A stretch of 64,000 nt of DNA, taken from NCBI GenBank assembly GCA_009379845.1, contig WHSZ01000005.1, forward strand, positions 1-64,000. Direction: 5' to 3'. The stretch comes from Pseudonocardiaceae bacterium (GTDB lineage Bacteria; Actinomycetota; Actinomycetes; Mycobacteriales; Pseudonocardiaceae). The notes under the pieces are model-generated. The model searched no databases. It was not told the DNA's origin and saw nothing but the letters and a program-made list of their open reading frames with translations. Position 1 is the stretch's first letter; the number at the start of each line of letters is the position of its first letter. This document shows positions 52,927 to 61,588 of this stretch, piece by piece. The translations under genes and the position numbers were made by a program.

Positions 52927-54624
52927 ATGGCCTTCCCGAGTGACCTTGAGATCGCGCGAAGCGCGTCGCTCAAGCCGATGGACGACGTCGCCGCCGAAAT
53001 GGGGCTGCCGGGGCACCTGCTGGAGCCCTACGGCAGCGACGTGATGAAGGTCGGGCTCGGCGCGATGGGCGAGCTCGCCGATGCGCCGAGGGCGAAGTAC
53101 GTGCTGGTCTCGGCGATCACCCCGACCCCGCTCGGCGAGGGCAAGACCACCACCACGGTCGGTCTCGGCCAGGGGTTCAAGCACATCGGCAAGCGCGCCA
53201 CGGTGGCGATCCGGCAGCCGTCCATGGGTCCGACGCTGGGCATCAAGGGCGGCGCGGCCGGTGGCGGGTACAGCCAGGTGGTGCCGATGGAGCTGCTGAA
53301 CCTGCACCTTACTGGAGATATGCACGCGGTGACGGCCGCGCACAACCTGCTCTCCGCGATGGTGGACAACCACCTGTATCAGGGCAACAAGCTCGGCCTC
53401 GACCTCACCGAGATCACCTGGCGCCGGGTGCTGGACATGAACGACCGCGCGTTGCGCAACATCGTCGTCGGGCTCGGCAACCGCGGCGACGGGGTGCCGA
53501 GGCAGACCGGGTTCGATATCACCGCGGCCTCCGAGGTGATGGCCGCGCTGGCGCTGACAACCGGGCTGGACGATCTGCGCGGCAGGCTCGGCCGCATCGT
53601 GGTCGGCTACACCTCGCAGGGGGAGCCCGTTTCCGCCGATCAGCTCGATGCCGCCGGTGCGATGACCGTGCTGCTGCGCGAGGCGATCAAGCCGAACCTG
53701 ATGCAGACGTATGAGAACACGCCGGTGCTGGTGCACGCCGGACCGTTCGGGAACATCGCAACCGGGAACTCCTCGGTGGTCGCCGACCTGATCGGGCTGC
53801 ACTGCGGCGACTACCTGGTGACCGAGGCCGGGTTCGGGGCGGACATGGGCGCCGAGCGGTTCTTCAACATCAAGTGCCGGGTTTCCGGCGAGGTGCCGGA
53901 CGCGGCGATCATCGTCGCCACCGTGCGGGCGTTGAAGGCGCACTCGGGGAAGTTCAAGATCGTCGCGGGTAAGCCGCTGCCGGACGAGTTGCTCGCGGAG
54001 AACCCGGACGACGTGCACGCCGGCGCGGCGAACCTGCGCAAGCAGATCGAGAACATCCGGATGCACGGGGTCTCCCCGGTGGTCGCGATCAACGCGTTCC
54101 CCACCGACCACCCGTCCGAACACGAGGCGATCCGGGAGATCGCCGAGTCGATGAAGGCGCGTTCCGCGGTATGCACCAACTTCGCCGAGGGCGGCGCCGG
54201 CGCGGCGGAACTGGCCGAGGCGGTGGCCGAGGCCGCCGAGGAGCCGAACGAGTTCGCGTTCCTCTACCCATCGTCGGCACCCTTGCGGGAGAAGATCGAG
54301 ACGATCGCGACGAAGGTGTACGGCGCGGATGGCGTCAGCTACACGCCGCTCGCGAACCGGCAGCTGGACACCTACGAGCGCGCCGGGTTCGGCACCCTGC
54401 CGATGTGCATGGCGAAGACGCACCTGTCCATCTCGTCGGATCCCGCGCTGAAGGGCGCACCGACCGGCTGGACCCTGCCGGTCCGCGAGGTCCGTGCCTC
54501 GGTAGGAGCCGGGTTCGTCTACCCGCTCTGCGGTGAGATGCGCACCATGCCCGGCCTCGGCACCAGCCCGGCCGCCGCCCGCATCGACCTGGACGAGAAC
54601 GGGGAGATCGTCGGCCTCTCCTAA
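52927..54624 (+). CDS. fhs: Formate-tetrahydrofolate ligase
   Basis: A 565-residue formate-THF ligase with the ATP loop 'TPTPLGEGKTTTTVGLGQG', 'RQPSMGPTLGIKGGAAGGGY' and the folate-site 'EAGFGADMGAERFF'. Here it probably runs in the ATP-forming direction, converting 10-formyl-THF from the amine methyl groups to formate. It lies 2 bp after the mgdCD stop, directly coupling THF-linked demethylation with C1 export. Confidence 0.94.
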   Translation: MAFPSDLEIARSASLKPMDDVAAEMGLPGHLLEPYGSDVMKVGLGAMGELADAPRAKYVLVSAITPTPLGEGKTTTTVGLGQGFKHIGKRATVAIRQPSMGPTLGIKGGAAGGGYSQVVPMELLNLHLTGDMHAVTAAHNLLSAMVDNHLYQGNKLGLDLTEITWRRVLDMNDRALRNIVVGLGNRGDGVPRQTGFDITAASEVMAALALTTGLDDLRGRLGRIVVGYTSQGEPVSADQLDAAGAMTVLLREAIKPNLMQTYENTPVLVHAGPFGNIATGNSSVVADLIGLHCGDYLVTEAGFGADMGAERFFNIKCRVSGEVPDAAIIVATVRALKAHSGKFKIVAGKPLPDELLAENPDDVHAGAANLRKQIENIRMHGVSPVVAINAFPTDHPSEHEAIREIAESMKARSAVCTNFAEGGAGAAELAEAVAEAAEEPNEFAFLYPSSAPLREKIETIATKVYGADGVSYTPLANRQLDTYERAGFGTLPMCMAKTHLSISSDPALKGAPTGWTLPVREVRASVGAGFVYPLCGEMRTMPGLGTSPAAARIDLDENGEIVGLS

Positions 54625-54629
54625 CCCTC

Positions 54630-54692
54630 GTTTTGTCGTGAAGGCCACCTTGCGGGCAACCAACGCCCCGAATGGGCCCCTCGGTCGGCGGG
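54630..54692 (+). repeat. Intergenic repeat R2, copy 2
   Basis: GTTTTGTCGTGAAGGCCACC, then TT-G-CGGG, then ACGCCCCGAATGGGCCCCTCG is the second copy of the repeat at 44776-44837. Like that one, it occupies the gap between two operon genes (fhs and fchA) just before an SD. Confidence 0.75.
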
Positions 54693-54721
54693 GTATGCCC
54701 GCGAACAAGTGCGGAGGAGTT

Positions 54722-55297
54722 GTGAACGACGCGGTTAGCGAGCAGCGTGTCGGGGAATTCCTTGACGCGGTGGCGGCACGGGAACCCGCACCTGGCGGCG
54801 GGGCGGTCGCCGCAGTAACCGCGGCAGCGGCGGCCGGCCTTGTCGCGATGGCCGCCCGGTTCACCACCGGGGAACTCGCCGAATCCGCCGAACGGGCCGA
54901 CAAGTTGCGCGCCGAGGTCACCCCGCTCGCCGATGTGGACGCGGACGCGTACACCGCAGTGCTGGCCGCCTACCGGCTACCCCGCAGCCAGCCGGACCGC
55001 ACCCAGCGGATCGCGGACGCGCTGCGAGCGGCCGCCAACGTGCCGCTGCGCATCGCCGCGGCCGGCGCCGAGATCGCCGAGCTGGCCGCCCGGCTGGCCG
55101 TGGACGGCAACCGCAACCTGAAGGGCGACGCGCAGGGCGCGGCGCTGCTCGCCGAGGGCGCCACCCGGACCGCGGCAGGCCTGGTCCGCATCAACGCCGA
55201 CCTCGGCAAGCTCGGCAACGCCTGGTTCGCGGCCGCCGACGAGTACGTGCGCGCCGCGACAAGCGCCAGCCGCACGGCGGTAAGGAGCTCACCATGA
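54722..55297 (+). CDS. fchA: Methenyl-THF cyclohydrolase / formiminocyclodeaminase-like (FchA)
   Basis: A 191-residue protein of the cyclodeaminase/cyclohydrolase fold with 'REPAPGGGAVAAVTAAAAAG' near the N-terminus and the second motif 'DGNRNLKGDAQGAALLAEGA'. FchA hydrolyses 5,10-methenyl-THF to 10-formyl-THF. GTG 54722 follows GGAGGAG. Its stop overlaps folD (ATGA). It matters here because the adjacent FolD lacks its own cyclohydrolase residues. Confidence 0.85.
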   Translation: MNDAVSEQRVGEFLDAVAAREPAPGGGAVAAVTAAAAAGLVAMAARFTTGELAESAERADKLRAEVTPLADVDADAYTAVLAAYRLPRSQPDRTQRIADALRAAANVPLRIAAAGAEIAELAARLAVDGNRNLKGDAQGAALLAEGATRTAAGLVRINADLGKLGNAWFAAADEYVRAATSASRTAVRSSP

Positions 55298-56262
55298 CCG
55301 CGCATGTGATCGACGGCCGAGCGTATGCGGCCGACCTGCGTGCCCAGCTCACCGACGAGGTACGCGAGCTCGTCGCACAGGGTGCGCAGCCTGGGCTGGC
55401 CACCGTGATCGCCGGGGACAGCTACCCGGCACACGCCTACGAGCGGCGCGTCCGCAGGCTCGCCGAGCAGCTGGGCCTGCGCTACGTCCGCGAGACACTG
55501 CCGGCCGAGGTGGACGAGGCGGACGCGGTCGCGGTGGTAGGCAAGCTCGGCGCGGATCCCCGGGTGTCCGGCATCCTGGTGCTGCGCCCGCTACCGCCAC
55601 AGGTTTCCGAGGCCGCGCTGTATCGCGCGCTTGATCCGCTCAAGGACATCGAGGCGGTGCACCCGGTGAACGCCGGCCTGCTCGCGCTGGGGCGTCCGCG
55701 TTTCGTGCCATCCACCCCGGCATCGGTCTTCCACCTGCTCGATCGCTACCTGACCGAGTCCGGCCGGGACGTGCAGCACGTCTACCAGCACAGCAACGTG
55801 GTGCTGGTCGGCCGCTCAGCGAACGTCGGCAAACCGGCGATCATGCTGGCCATGGAGCGCGGCGCCACGGTGCTCTCCTGCGACGTGCACAGCTACACGG
55901 CCGGCCTGCTCTACGAGCACACCTCGCACGCGGACATCCTGATCGTCGCCGCCGGCTCCCCCGGGCTGATCCACGGCGAGCACGTCGCCGAGGGGGTGAT
56001 CGCGGTGGACGTGGGTATCAACCCGGTGAACGATCCCGACACCGGGAAGGTCCGGCTGGTCGGGGACCTGGACTTCCCCAGCGTCAGCGAGCGTGGGGAG
56101 GCGATCACCCCGGTCCCCGGCGGCGTCGGGCCGATCACCGACGTGTGGCTGCTGCGCAACACCATCCGAGCCGCCCGGATGGCGCTCGGGGTGGCAACCG
56201 CGCGACCGTTGCTCGAGGGTATGGCCCTTCAGCCGGCTGATGGCCTGCTCAACGTCGGCTGA
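55294..56262 (+). CDS. folD: Methylene-THF dehydrogenase, FolD family, cyclohydrolase site apparently lost
   Basis: A 322-residue FolD-family protein with the NADP-binding 'VVLVGRSANVGKPAIM' and the closing signature 'TPVPGGVGPITDVWLLRNT'. In the catalytic helix usually reading Y-x-x-x-K, this protein has 'HAYERRVRRLAEQLG', with Val where the essential Lys (Lys56 in human MTHFD1) should be. The following glutamine site (usually 'VQLPLP') reads 'LVLRPLPP'. The pair Asp-Gly of 'KDVDGFHP' is 'KDIEAVHP'. It should keep dehydrogenase but not cyclohydrolase activity. FchA, coupled upstream, would supply the latter. Confidence 0.88.
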   Translation: MTAHVIDGRAYAADLRAQLTDEVRELVAQGAQPGLATVIAGDSYPAHAYERRVRRLAEQLGLRYVRETLPAEVDEADAVAVVGKLGADPRVSGILVLRPLPPQVSEAALYRALDPLKDIEAVHPVNAGLLALGRPRFVPSTPASVFHLLDRYLTESGRDVQHVYQHSNVVLVGRSANVGKPAIMLAMERGATVLSCDVHSYTAGLLYEHTSHADILIVAAGSPGLIHGEHVAEGVIAVDVGINPVNDPDTGKVRLVGDLDFPSVSERGEAITPVPGGVGPITDVWLLRNTIRAARMALGVATARPLLEGMALQPADGLLNVG

Positions 56263-56287
56263 GGCCCGCGTTCGATGCCGTAACGTG

Positions 56288-56360
56288 GTTGAACACTCTG
56301 CAACGATGTTTCCTCAAGGGGTTTACAGCGGCGGCCTATCCCAGGATGATCTGGGTCACA
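56288..56360 (+). promoter_or_regulatory. Conserved leader, copy B, upstream of the tdm operon
   Basis: A near copy of 31990-32064: GTTGAAC-N3-CTGCAACGATGTTTCCT, AGGGGTTTACAG, CAGGATGATCTG-N-GTCACA. It lies 60 bp before the small membrane protein gene that heads the tdm transcript. Confidence 0.65.
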
Positions 56361-56419
56361 GGTAAACACGAGCCTGCCGTTCCCGCGCGAGCCGCGGAGC
56401 GGCCCTGTGAGGAGTGGCC

Positions 56420-56734
56420 ATGTTGGATGCCGCCAAGACACAGCGGCTACGTGTGGACCACCGCAACCGGCAGGTGAGGTGGGGATTCAGCTGGGCACTG
56501 TGCTGCGCGGTGCTGTGCGGTGCCTGGTACGTGCTGGGCTACGCGATTTACTCCGAAGCACCGTTTGTGAATCTCAGTGAAACGACCGGCGACCTGCTGC
56601 TGGCCGGCATAGCGGCCGCGATGGCGATCTTCGCAACCCTGGCTGCCGGCCTTGGCGCTGTATCAGGCGCGAAACTTCGTCAAGAAACCATGACCCGATC
56701 TTCTCCCCCGGTCCCCTTGATTCAAGAAAGGTGA
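56420..56734 (+). CDS. Small two-helix membrane protein heading the tdm operon
   Basis: A 104-residue protein with two membrane helices ('WALCCAVLCGAWYVLGYAIY' and 'LLLAGIAAAMAIFATLAAGL') after a basic N-terminus. ATG 56420 has GAGGAG upstream. Its stop overlaps the start of the secreted-peptide gene. The family is not recognised. As the first gene behind leader copy B it may be part of an uptake or sensing system for TMAO or a related amine. Confidence 0.65.
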   Translation: MLDAAKTQRLRVDHRNRQVRWGFSWALCCAVLCGAWYVLGYAIYSEAPFVNLSETTGDLLLAGIAAAMAIFATLAAGLGAVSGAKLRQETMTRSSPPVPLIQER

Positions 56735-56979
56735 TGAGGAGATTGAGTAGTACGGTTAGTCGAGTTCTAGGAGTATTCGCCGTGACCGCCGGTTTTCTGG
56801 TCGTCGGTTCCGGCGTCGCCGGCGCGGAAACCGCGGCGGCGGCCGACACGAGCTGCCTCGAAGAGAGCATCTCGGGCACCTTGCATGACCCGGCTGGCAC
56901 GCTGGCCGCGGTCGTCGGGGATCCGGCTGGCACCTTGCATGCCGACCTCGCCTGCGTGCGGGAAGTTCTTGGCATCTGA
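56734..56979 (+). CDS. Small secreted two-cysteine protein
   Basis: An 81-residue precursor with a clear signal peptide (basic 'MRRLSSTVSRV', hydrophobic core, 'GSGVAGAE' cleavage region). The mature peptide of about 48 residues has exactly two Cys and an internal repeat 'HDPAGTL'/'GDPAGTLH'. GTG 56731 is an alternative start. The gene overlaps the upstream membrane protein gene and precedes tdm by 24 bp. Function unknown; a disulfide-stabilised extracellular peptide in an amine operon is unexpected. Confidence 0.68.
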   Translation: MRRLSSTVSRVLGVFAVTAGFLVVGSGVAGAETAAAADTSCLEESISGTLHDPAGTLAAVVGDPAGTLHADLACVREVLGI

Positions 56980-57003
56980 CCATCGGAGGTGTGAAGTAAC
57001 AAG

Positions 57004-59358
57004 ATGACTGTCAGCGCTACCGGGCCGCGGCTACGGTTGCCCGGCCTGATTCCCCGCGAGCCAGGACTGGAAACCTATTGGGTGCGGCCCGGTGGCGTCA
57101 CCGCCGTGCAGCTGGACGGCGGTGACCGGCTCACCGTGATCGACCGCGCCGGGCGGCAGACCGCGGAGTTGACCGTGGTGGCGGCCGGCGGCGGGAACGG
57201 TTCGGCACTCGGTGTGACGACCGATGCGCCCGCGAGCACGCTGCGTTCGCTGGCCACCGCGGAATATTGGGGTGATAGCCGGGACGGCGTGCTCGCCACG
57301 CTGACCGCGGCCGGCGTCAACCCGGAGCGGGCGAAGGCTGCCCAGCTGTTCGGCGAGTGGTCGCCTGCCGGCGCGCGGGAGACGTTCACCGCGAGCCAGC
57401 CCGCACAGGTGCTGGTGGCCGCCCCGGCGCGCACCATGAGCGTGCTGGAGGATGCCGCCAACCCGCCGTCCGAACTGTTGCTCGAGGTGCGCCGCGCATC
57501 CGCCCGGCCGGTTGCGGAGCCTCACCTGCCGGAGCCGCTCGCCGATCCGGTGCTGGATATGCGCGTCGACGCGGCGACCGCGCGCGGCTACCAGGTGAAG
57601 GCCGGCCAGTACATCCAGGTGATCGACGTGGAAGGCCGGCAGTGCTCGGATTTCCTCGCGTTTCACGAGCACCGGCTGGACGCCGGGCTGGAGCGTGGGC
57701 TGGATTCCACCACCACGCGGTATTTCATGGGTAACGCGTACCCGCAGCCGGGGTTGTTCGGGAAGTTCTACGACCAGGACGCGCAACCGCTCGTTGAGGT
57801 CGTGCGGGACACCGTTGGCCGGCACGACACGTTCGGGCTGGCCTGCAATCCGAAGTACTACGAGGACCTCGGCTATCCCGGTCACGTGAACTGCACGGAC
57901 AACTTCAACGCCGAGCTCGACCCGTACGGCATCGCGCCGCGCAAGGGCTGGCCGGCACTGAACCTGTTCTACAACACGGCATTCGACGATTCGAACCTTC
58001 TGGTGTTCGACGAGCCGTGGTCGCGGCCGGGGGACTACGTGTTGATGCGGGCGATGACCGATCTGGTTTGCGCGTCCTCGGCCTGTCCCGACGACATCGA
58101 CCCGGCCAACGCATGGGTGCCGACCGACGTGCACATCCGGGTCTACGACGCGGAACGGAAGTTCTCCATGGCCATCTCGCATCGCGTGACACCCGAGTCG
58201 GAAGCGAACCTGACCAAGCAAACCGCCTTCCACCCCAAGACATCCGCGCTGACGCGGCAGTTCACCGAATACCGTGGGTACTGGTTGCCGACCAGCTTCG
58301 ACAACCACGGTGCGCAGGAGGAGTACTGGGCGTGCCGGGAACGTGCCGCCGTCATGGATCTCTCCCCGCTGCGCAAGTTCGAAGTGCTCGGCCCGGACGC
58401 CGAGGCGCTGCTGCAGGCGTGCGTGACCCGCAACATCCGCAAGCTCTCGCACGGTCAAGTGGTGTACTCCGCGATGTGCAACGACACCGGCGGGATGATC
58501 GACGACTGCACGGTGTTCCGGTTGGGCGACACGAACTTCCGGTTCGTCGGCGGGGATGAGTACGACGGGGTGTGGCTGCGCGAGCAGGCCGAGCGGCTCG
58601 GGCTGGATCGGGTCTGGGTGAAGCATTCCACCGACCAGCTGCACAACATCGCGGTGCAGGGGCCGGCAAGCAGGGACCTGGTTTCCGAGATCATCTGGAC
58701 GCCGCCGACCCAGCCGGCGTTCGGCGATCTGACCTGGTTCCGGTTCGCGATCGGCCGGATCGGTGACCACAACGGCATTCCGTTGCTGGTTTCCCGCACC
58801 GGATACTCCGGCGAGCTCGGCTACGAGCTGTGGGTACATCCCAAGGACGGGCCGGCGCTGTGGGACGCGGTGTGGGAGGCAGGCAAGCCGCACGGCATGC
58901 TGCCGCTCGGGCTGGACGCACTGGACATCTTGCGTATCGAGTCCGGGCTGATCTTCGCGGGCTACGATTTCGGCGACCAGACCGACCCGTACGAGGCAGG
59001 GATCGGCTTCACCGTGCCGTTGAAGTCCAAAGAGGACGACTTCATCGGGCGGGACGCGCTGGTGTCCCGCAAGGCACACCCGCAACGCACCCTGGTTGGC
59101 CTTGAGCTGGCCGGCAACGAACCCGCTTCGCACGGGGATTGCGTGCACGTCGGACGTTCACAGGTCGGCGTGGTCACCAGCGCCACCCGCTCCCCCGTGC
59201 TGCGCAAGAACATCGCGCTGTGCCGTCTCGCGGTGCAGTACTCCGAGCTGGGCACCGAGGTCGAGGTGGGCAAGCTGGACGGGCACCGCAAGCGGATCCC
59301 CGCCCAGGTGGTACGGTTCCCGTTCTACGACCCGGAGAAGCTCCGCCCGAGGTCGTGA
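57004..59358 (+). CDS. tdm: Trimethylamine N-oxide demethylase (DUF1989-GcvT fusion)
   Basis: A 784-residue protein with a DUF1989 domain (about 190-410: 'VIDVEGRQCSDFLAF', 'GHVNCTDNFN', 'DLVCASSACPDD' with the metal-binding Cys residues) and a C-terminal folate-binding aminomethyltransferase domain (about 430-784: 'GYSGELGYELWVHP', 'AGIGFTVPLKSK'). This is the known architecture of TMAO demethylase from Methylocella, which splits TMAO into dimethylamine and formaldehyde/methylene-THF. The first about 180 residues look like a second, degenerate DUF1989 copy lacking the Cys ('VIDRAGRQTAELTVV'). With tmm in the same window the assignment is strong. Confidence 0.82.
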   Translation: MTVSATGPRLRLPGLIPREPGLETYWVRPGGVTAVQLDGGDRLTVIDRAGRQTAELTVVAAGGGNGSALGVTTDAPASTLRSLATAEYWGDSRDGVLATLTAAGVNPERAKAAQLFGEWSPAGARETFTASQPAQVLVAAPARTMSVLEDAANPPSELLLEVRRASARPVAEPHLPEPLADPVLDMRVDAATARGYQVKAGQYIQVIDVEGRQCSDFLAFHEHRLDAGLERGLDSTTTRYFMGNAYPQPGLFGKFYDQDAQPLVEVVRDTVGRHDTFGLACNPKYYEDLGYPGHVNCTDNFNAELDPYGIAPRKGWPALNLFYNTAFDDSNLLVFDEPWSRPGDYVLMRAMTDLVCASSACPDDIDPANAWVPTDVHIRVYDAERKFSMAISHRVTPESEANLTKQTAFHPKTSALTRQFTEYRGYWLPTSFDNHGAQEEYWACRERAAVMDLSPLRKFEVLGPDAEALLQACVTRNIRKLSHGQVVYSAMCNDTGGMIDDCTVFRLGDTNFRFVGGDEYDGVWLREQAERLGLDRVWVKHSTDQLHNIAVQGPASRDLVSEIIWTPPTQPAFGDLTWFRFAIGRIGDHNGIPLLVSRTGYSGELGYELWVHPKDGPALWDAVWEAGKPHGMLPLGLDALDILRIESGLIFAGYDFGDQTDPYEAGIGFTVPLKSKEDDFIGRDALVSRKAHPQRTLVGLELAGNEPASHGDCVHVGRSQVGVVTSATRSPVLRKNIALCRLAVQYSELGTEVEVGKLDGHRKRIPAQVVRFPFYDPEKLRPRS

Positions 59359-59433
59359 GTCTTTTGGGTGCTATAGCACCCAAACGGTGTTTGATGGCTC
59401 GATCCTGACAAGCAGATCTCGCTGACTCACGAG
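59354..59433. repeat. Interrupted copy of the 9.3-kb palindrome; terminator between tdm and iclR
   Basis: CGTGAGTCTTTTGGGTGC-TATA-GCACCCAAA begins at the tdm stop. The expected right arm GACTCACGAG lies at 59424-59433, after about 39 bases of unrelated sequence. The inner dyad TTTGGGTGC/GCACCCAAA (59363-59384) is still a good stem. It is located between convergent genes, as is the 9274-9320 copy. Confidence 0.7.
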
Positions 59434-60188
59434 CCGAGCGACAGCGAGGCCAGCACCTTCGCGCGCTCGCGTAGCGGTTCCACCGCGGCTTGCATGGCCT
59501 TCTGGGTGAAGCGGGTGGACGGTCCCTGCACGCCGAGGATCGCGACCAGCCGGTGCGCGGAATCCAGTACCGGCGCGGCGATCCCGTTCAGTTCCTCCTC
59601 GCGCTCCCTGATCGCCTGCGCCCAGCCCTGGCCGCGTACCCGCTCGATCTCCTTGGTCAGCCCGGCACGGTCGGTGATGGTGCGTTTCGTGTAGCCGGCC
59701 AGCTCGCCATCTGGCAGGTGGCCGCCCCAGGCCAGGAATACCTTGCCGACGGCCGTGGCGTGCGGGACGCTGTTCCGCCCGATCGACGCGACGCTGCGGA
59801 CCGACACGTCGCTCTGCGCGAAATCGACGGTCATCACCTCGTGCCCTCCCGGCAGCGACAGCGTGGTGGTCTCACCGGTGATCTCGGTGAGCTCGCCCAG
59901 CGAGGGGCCGGCGAGCGCGCGGATGTCCAGATGTTCCCGCGCGACGCCCGCCAGCTGCAGTATGCGCATGCCGAGGCGGTACCGCCCGGTGGACGGCATG
60001 TGTCGCACCAGCCCGGCATCCACCAGCGTGGCGAGCAGCCGGGACACGCTGCTCGCGTTGATGTCAGCCCGCTTGGCGATCTCGTTCGTGCCGAGATCGG
60101 CGCCTTCAGCCGCGAGCACATCTAGCACCGCGACCGCGCGCTGCACGGCTTCCACCCGGCGAACGGCTGGATTACCGGTGCGCGCCAT
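59427..60188 (-). CDS. IclR-family regulator
   Basis: A 253-residue IclR regulator: N-terminal winged helix ('NEIAKRADINASSVSRLLAT') and effector domain ('VASIGRNSVPHATAVGKVFL', 'REEELNGIAAPVLD'). ATG 60188 has GGAGGAG upstream. It is divergent from the FAD oxidoreductase gene over a perfect TGGAAAT-ACA-ATTTCCA dyad, matching IclR-type operators. It likely controls itself, the FAD oxidoreductase/amidotransferase pair and perhaps tdm or tmm. Confidence 0.88.
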   Translation of the reverse strand: MARTGNPAVRRVEAVQRAVAVLDVLAAEGADLGTNEIAKRADINASSVSRLLATLVDAGLVRHMPSTGRYRLGMRILQLAGVAREHLDIRALAGPSLGELTEITGETTTLSLPGGHEVMTVDFAQSDVSVRSVASIGRNSVPHATAVGKVFLAWGGHLPDGELAGYTKRTITDRAGLTKEIERVRGQGWAQAIREREEELNGIAAPVLDSAHRLVAILGVQGPSTRFTQKAMQAAVEPLRERAKVLASLSLGS

Positions 60189-60209
60189 AGTAAACTCCTC
60201 CGTGTCTGA

Positions 60210-60226
60210 TGGAAATACAATTTCCA
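60210..60226. promoter_or_regulatory. IclR operator
   Basis: TGGAAAT (60210-60216), ACA, ATTTCCA (60220-60226): a perfect seven-base dyad. It lies 21 bp before the IclR start and 27 bp before the divergent FAD oxidoreductase start, and resembles the E. coli IclR-type consensus. Confidence 0.75.
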
Positions 60227-60253
60227 CTGTGGCAATTCTATGAGGTGATCGGC

Positions 60254-61588
60254 ATGTCTGTCCAGCACGCCCGATACGTGATCATTGGCGCCGGCATCCA
60301 CGGGCTCTCCACCGCGTGGCACCTTGCCACCCGGCTCAAGGCGACCGGCCGGGGTGACGGCCGAGACGTGCTGGTGATCGACAAGAAGGACATCGCGGCG
60401 GGCGCGTCCGGGGTGGCCTGCGGCGTTATCCGAAACAACTACTTCCAGCCCGCGATGCGCGAGCTGATGGCGCACTCGGTCGACGTGTGGGAGTCCGATC
60501 CGGAGGCGTTCGCGTACCACCCGGTCGGCTACCTGCAAATCGCCCCGGAGGAGATGCGCGCGGACGTCGGCCAGATCTTCGTCGAGCAGCAGGCGATTGG
60601 CTACGACTCCGAGCTGATCGAGGGCAGCGATGCCTGCCGGGCATACCTGCAGGGCATGTTCTCCGACTGGCAGGCGCCCGGCATTTCCGTCGTGCTGCAC
60701 GAAAAGCGCGGCGGCTACGCGAACAACGTCGCCTCCATGCGCGGGCTCGCGGCCAAGGCGGAAGCCGAGGGCGTCACGATCCGCACCGGTGTCCGGGTGA
60801 CGGAACTGTCCCTTGACGGTGGTGCGGTGACCGCCGTGCGGACCGATGCCGGAGACATCGAATGCGAGCAGCTCGTCGTCGCGGCCGGCCCGTGGGTTCG
60901 CGACGTGTGGGCGATGCTGGATCTGCCAAGCCACATCTCGGTGACCGTTCCGGACGGCACCGTGCACCCGGACGCTCCCATGTGGACGTACTGGGCCTTG
61001 CAGGAAGGCACACTGGACGTGGATCCGCACGAGTTCACCGACAACCGCGGTCAGCTTCCTCCTGTGGTCCACGTGGATTCCGCCGAGCCGCTCTACGACG
61101 ACGTCGACGGCGCGCTCATCACCGACGAGATGTGGGGCATCTACTACAAGCCGGACTTCTCGTTCGGTGGCGTGCAGGGCGGCGCCTCGCCGCTGCGGCT
61201 GGACCGCCCAGCCGATCAGATCGCCGTCGATCCGTACGGCCCGGAGAGCGCGGAGTTCGTGGTGGGTGAGGACTTCATCCGGATGTGGACATCCGCGCTG
61301 GCGCACTGCCACAAGCGGTTCGAGGGCAAGCGCGAGGTGTACCGGCGGGAACCGACCGGGGGGATCGGCGCCTTCACGCCGGACAGCTTCCCGGTTTTCG
61401 ACACGTTCCGGCAGAACGCGTACGTGATCGCGGATTCCAATCACGGCTACAAGATGCTCGGCGTCGGCGCGCTTGTCGCCGAGGAACTGCTCGGCGAGCC
61501 CCAGGCGTTGCTCGAGCCGTTCCGGTTTTCCCGCTACAGCACGGGACAGCTGCACCCGACCAGCCACTCCCCTTTCCCGTGGAGCTGA
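60254..61588 (+). CDS. FAD-dependent amine oxidoreductase (DAO/sarcosine-dimethylglycine oxidase type)
   Basis: A 444-residue DAO-family flavoprotein with 'YVIIGAGIHGLSTAWHLA', 'AAGASGVACGVIRNNYFQPA' and a C-terminal 'GYKMLGVGALVAEELLGEP'. Members oxidise N-methyl groups of secondary and tertiary amines such as sarcosine, dimethylglycine and similar compounds. No folate-binding domain is attached. ATG 60254 was chosen over the track start at 60209, which would overlap the operator. It shares 10 bp with the downstream amidotransferase. It is a candidate for the missing dimethylamine or an N-methylated gamma-glutamyl/glycine step. Confidence 0.78.
   Translation: MSVQHARYVIIGAGIHGLSTAWHLATRLKATGRGDGRDVLVIDKKDIAAGASGVACGVIRNNYFQPAMRELMAHSVDVWESDPEAFAYHPVGYLQIAPEEMRADVGQIFVEQQAIGYDSELIEGSDACRAYLQGMFSDWQAPGISVVLHEKRGGYANNVASMRGLAAKAEAEGVTIRTGVRVTELSLDGGAVTAVRTDAGDIECEQLVVAAGPWVRDVWAMLDLPSHISVTVPDGTVHPDAPMWTYWALQEGTLDVDPHEFTDNRGQLPPVVHVDSAEPLYDDVDGALITDEMWGIYYKPDFSFGGVQGGASPLRLDRPADQIAVDPYGPESAEFVVGEDFIRMWTSALAHCHKRFEGKREVYRREPTGGIGAFTPDSFPVFDTFRQNAYVIADSNHGYKMLGVGALVAEELLGEPQALLEPFRFSRYSTGQLHPTSHSPFPWS

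Noticed and set aside
57031-59148. 705-residue minus-strand ORF
   Set aside because: Antisense shadow of tdm with His/Arg-rich non-protein-like composition.
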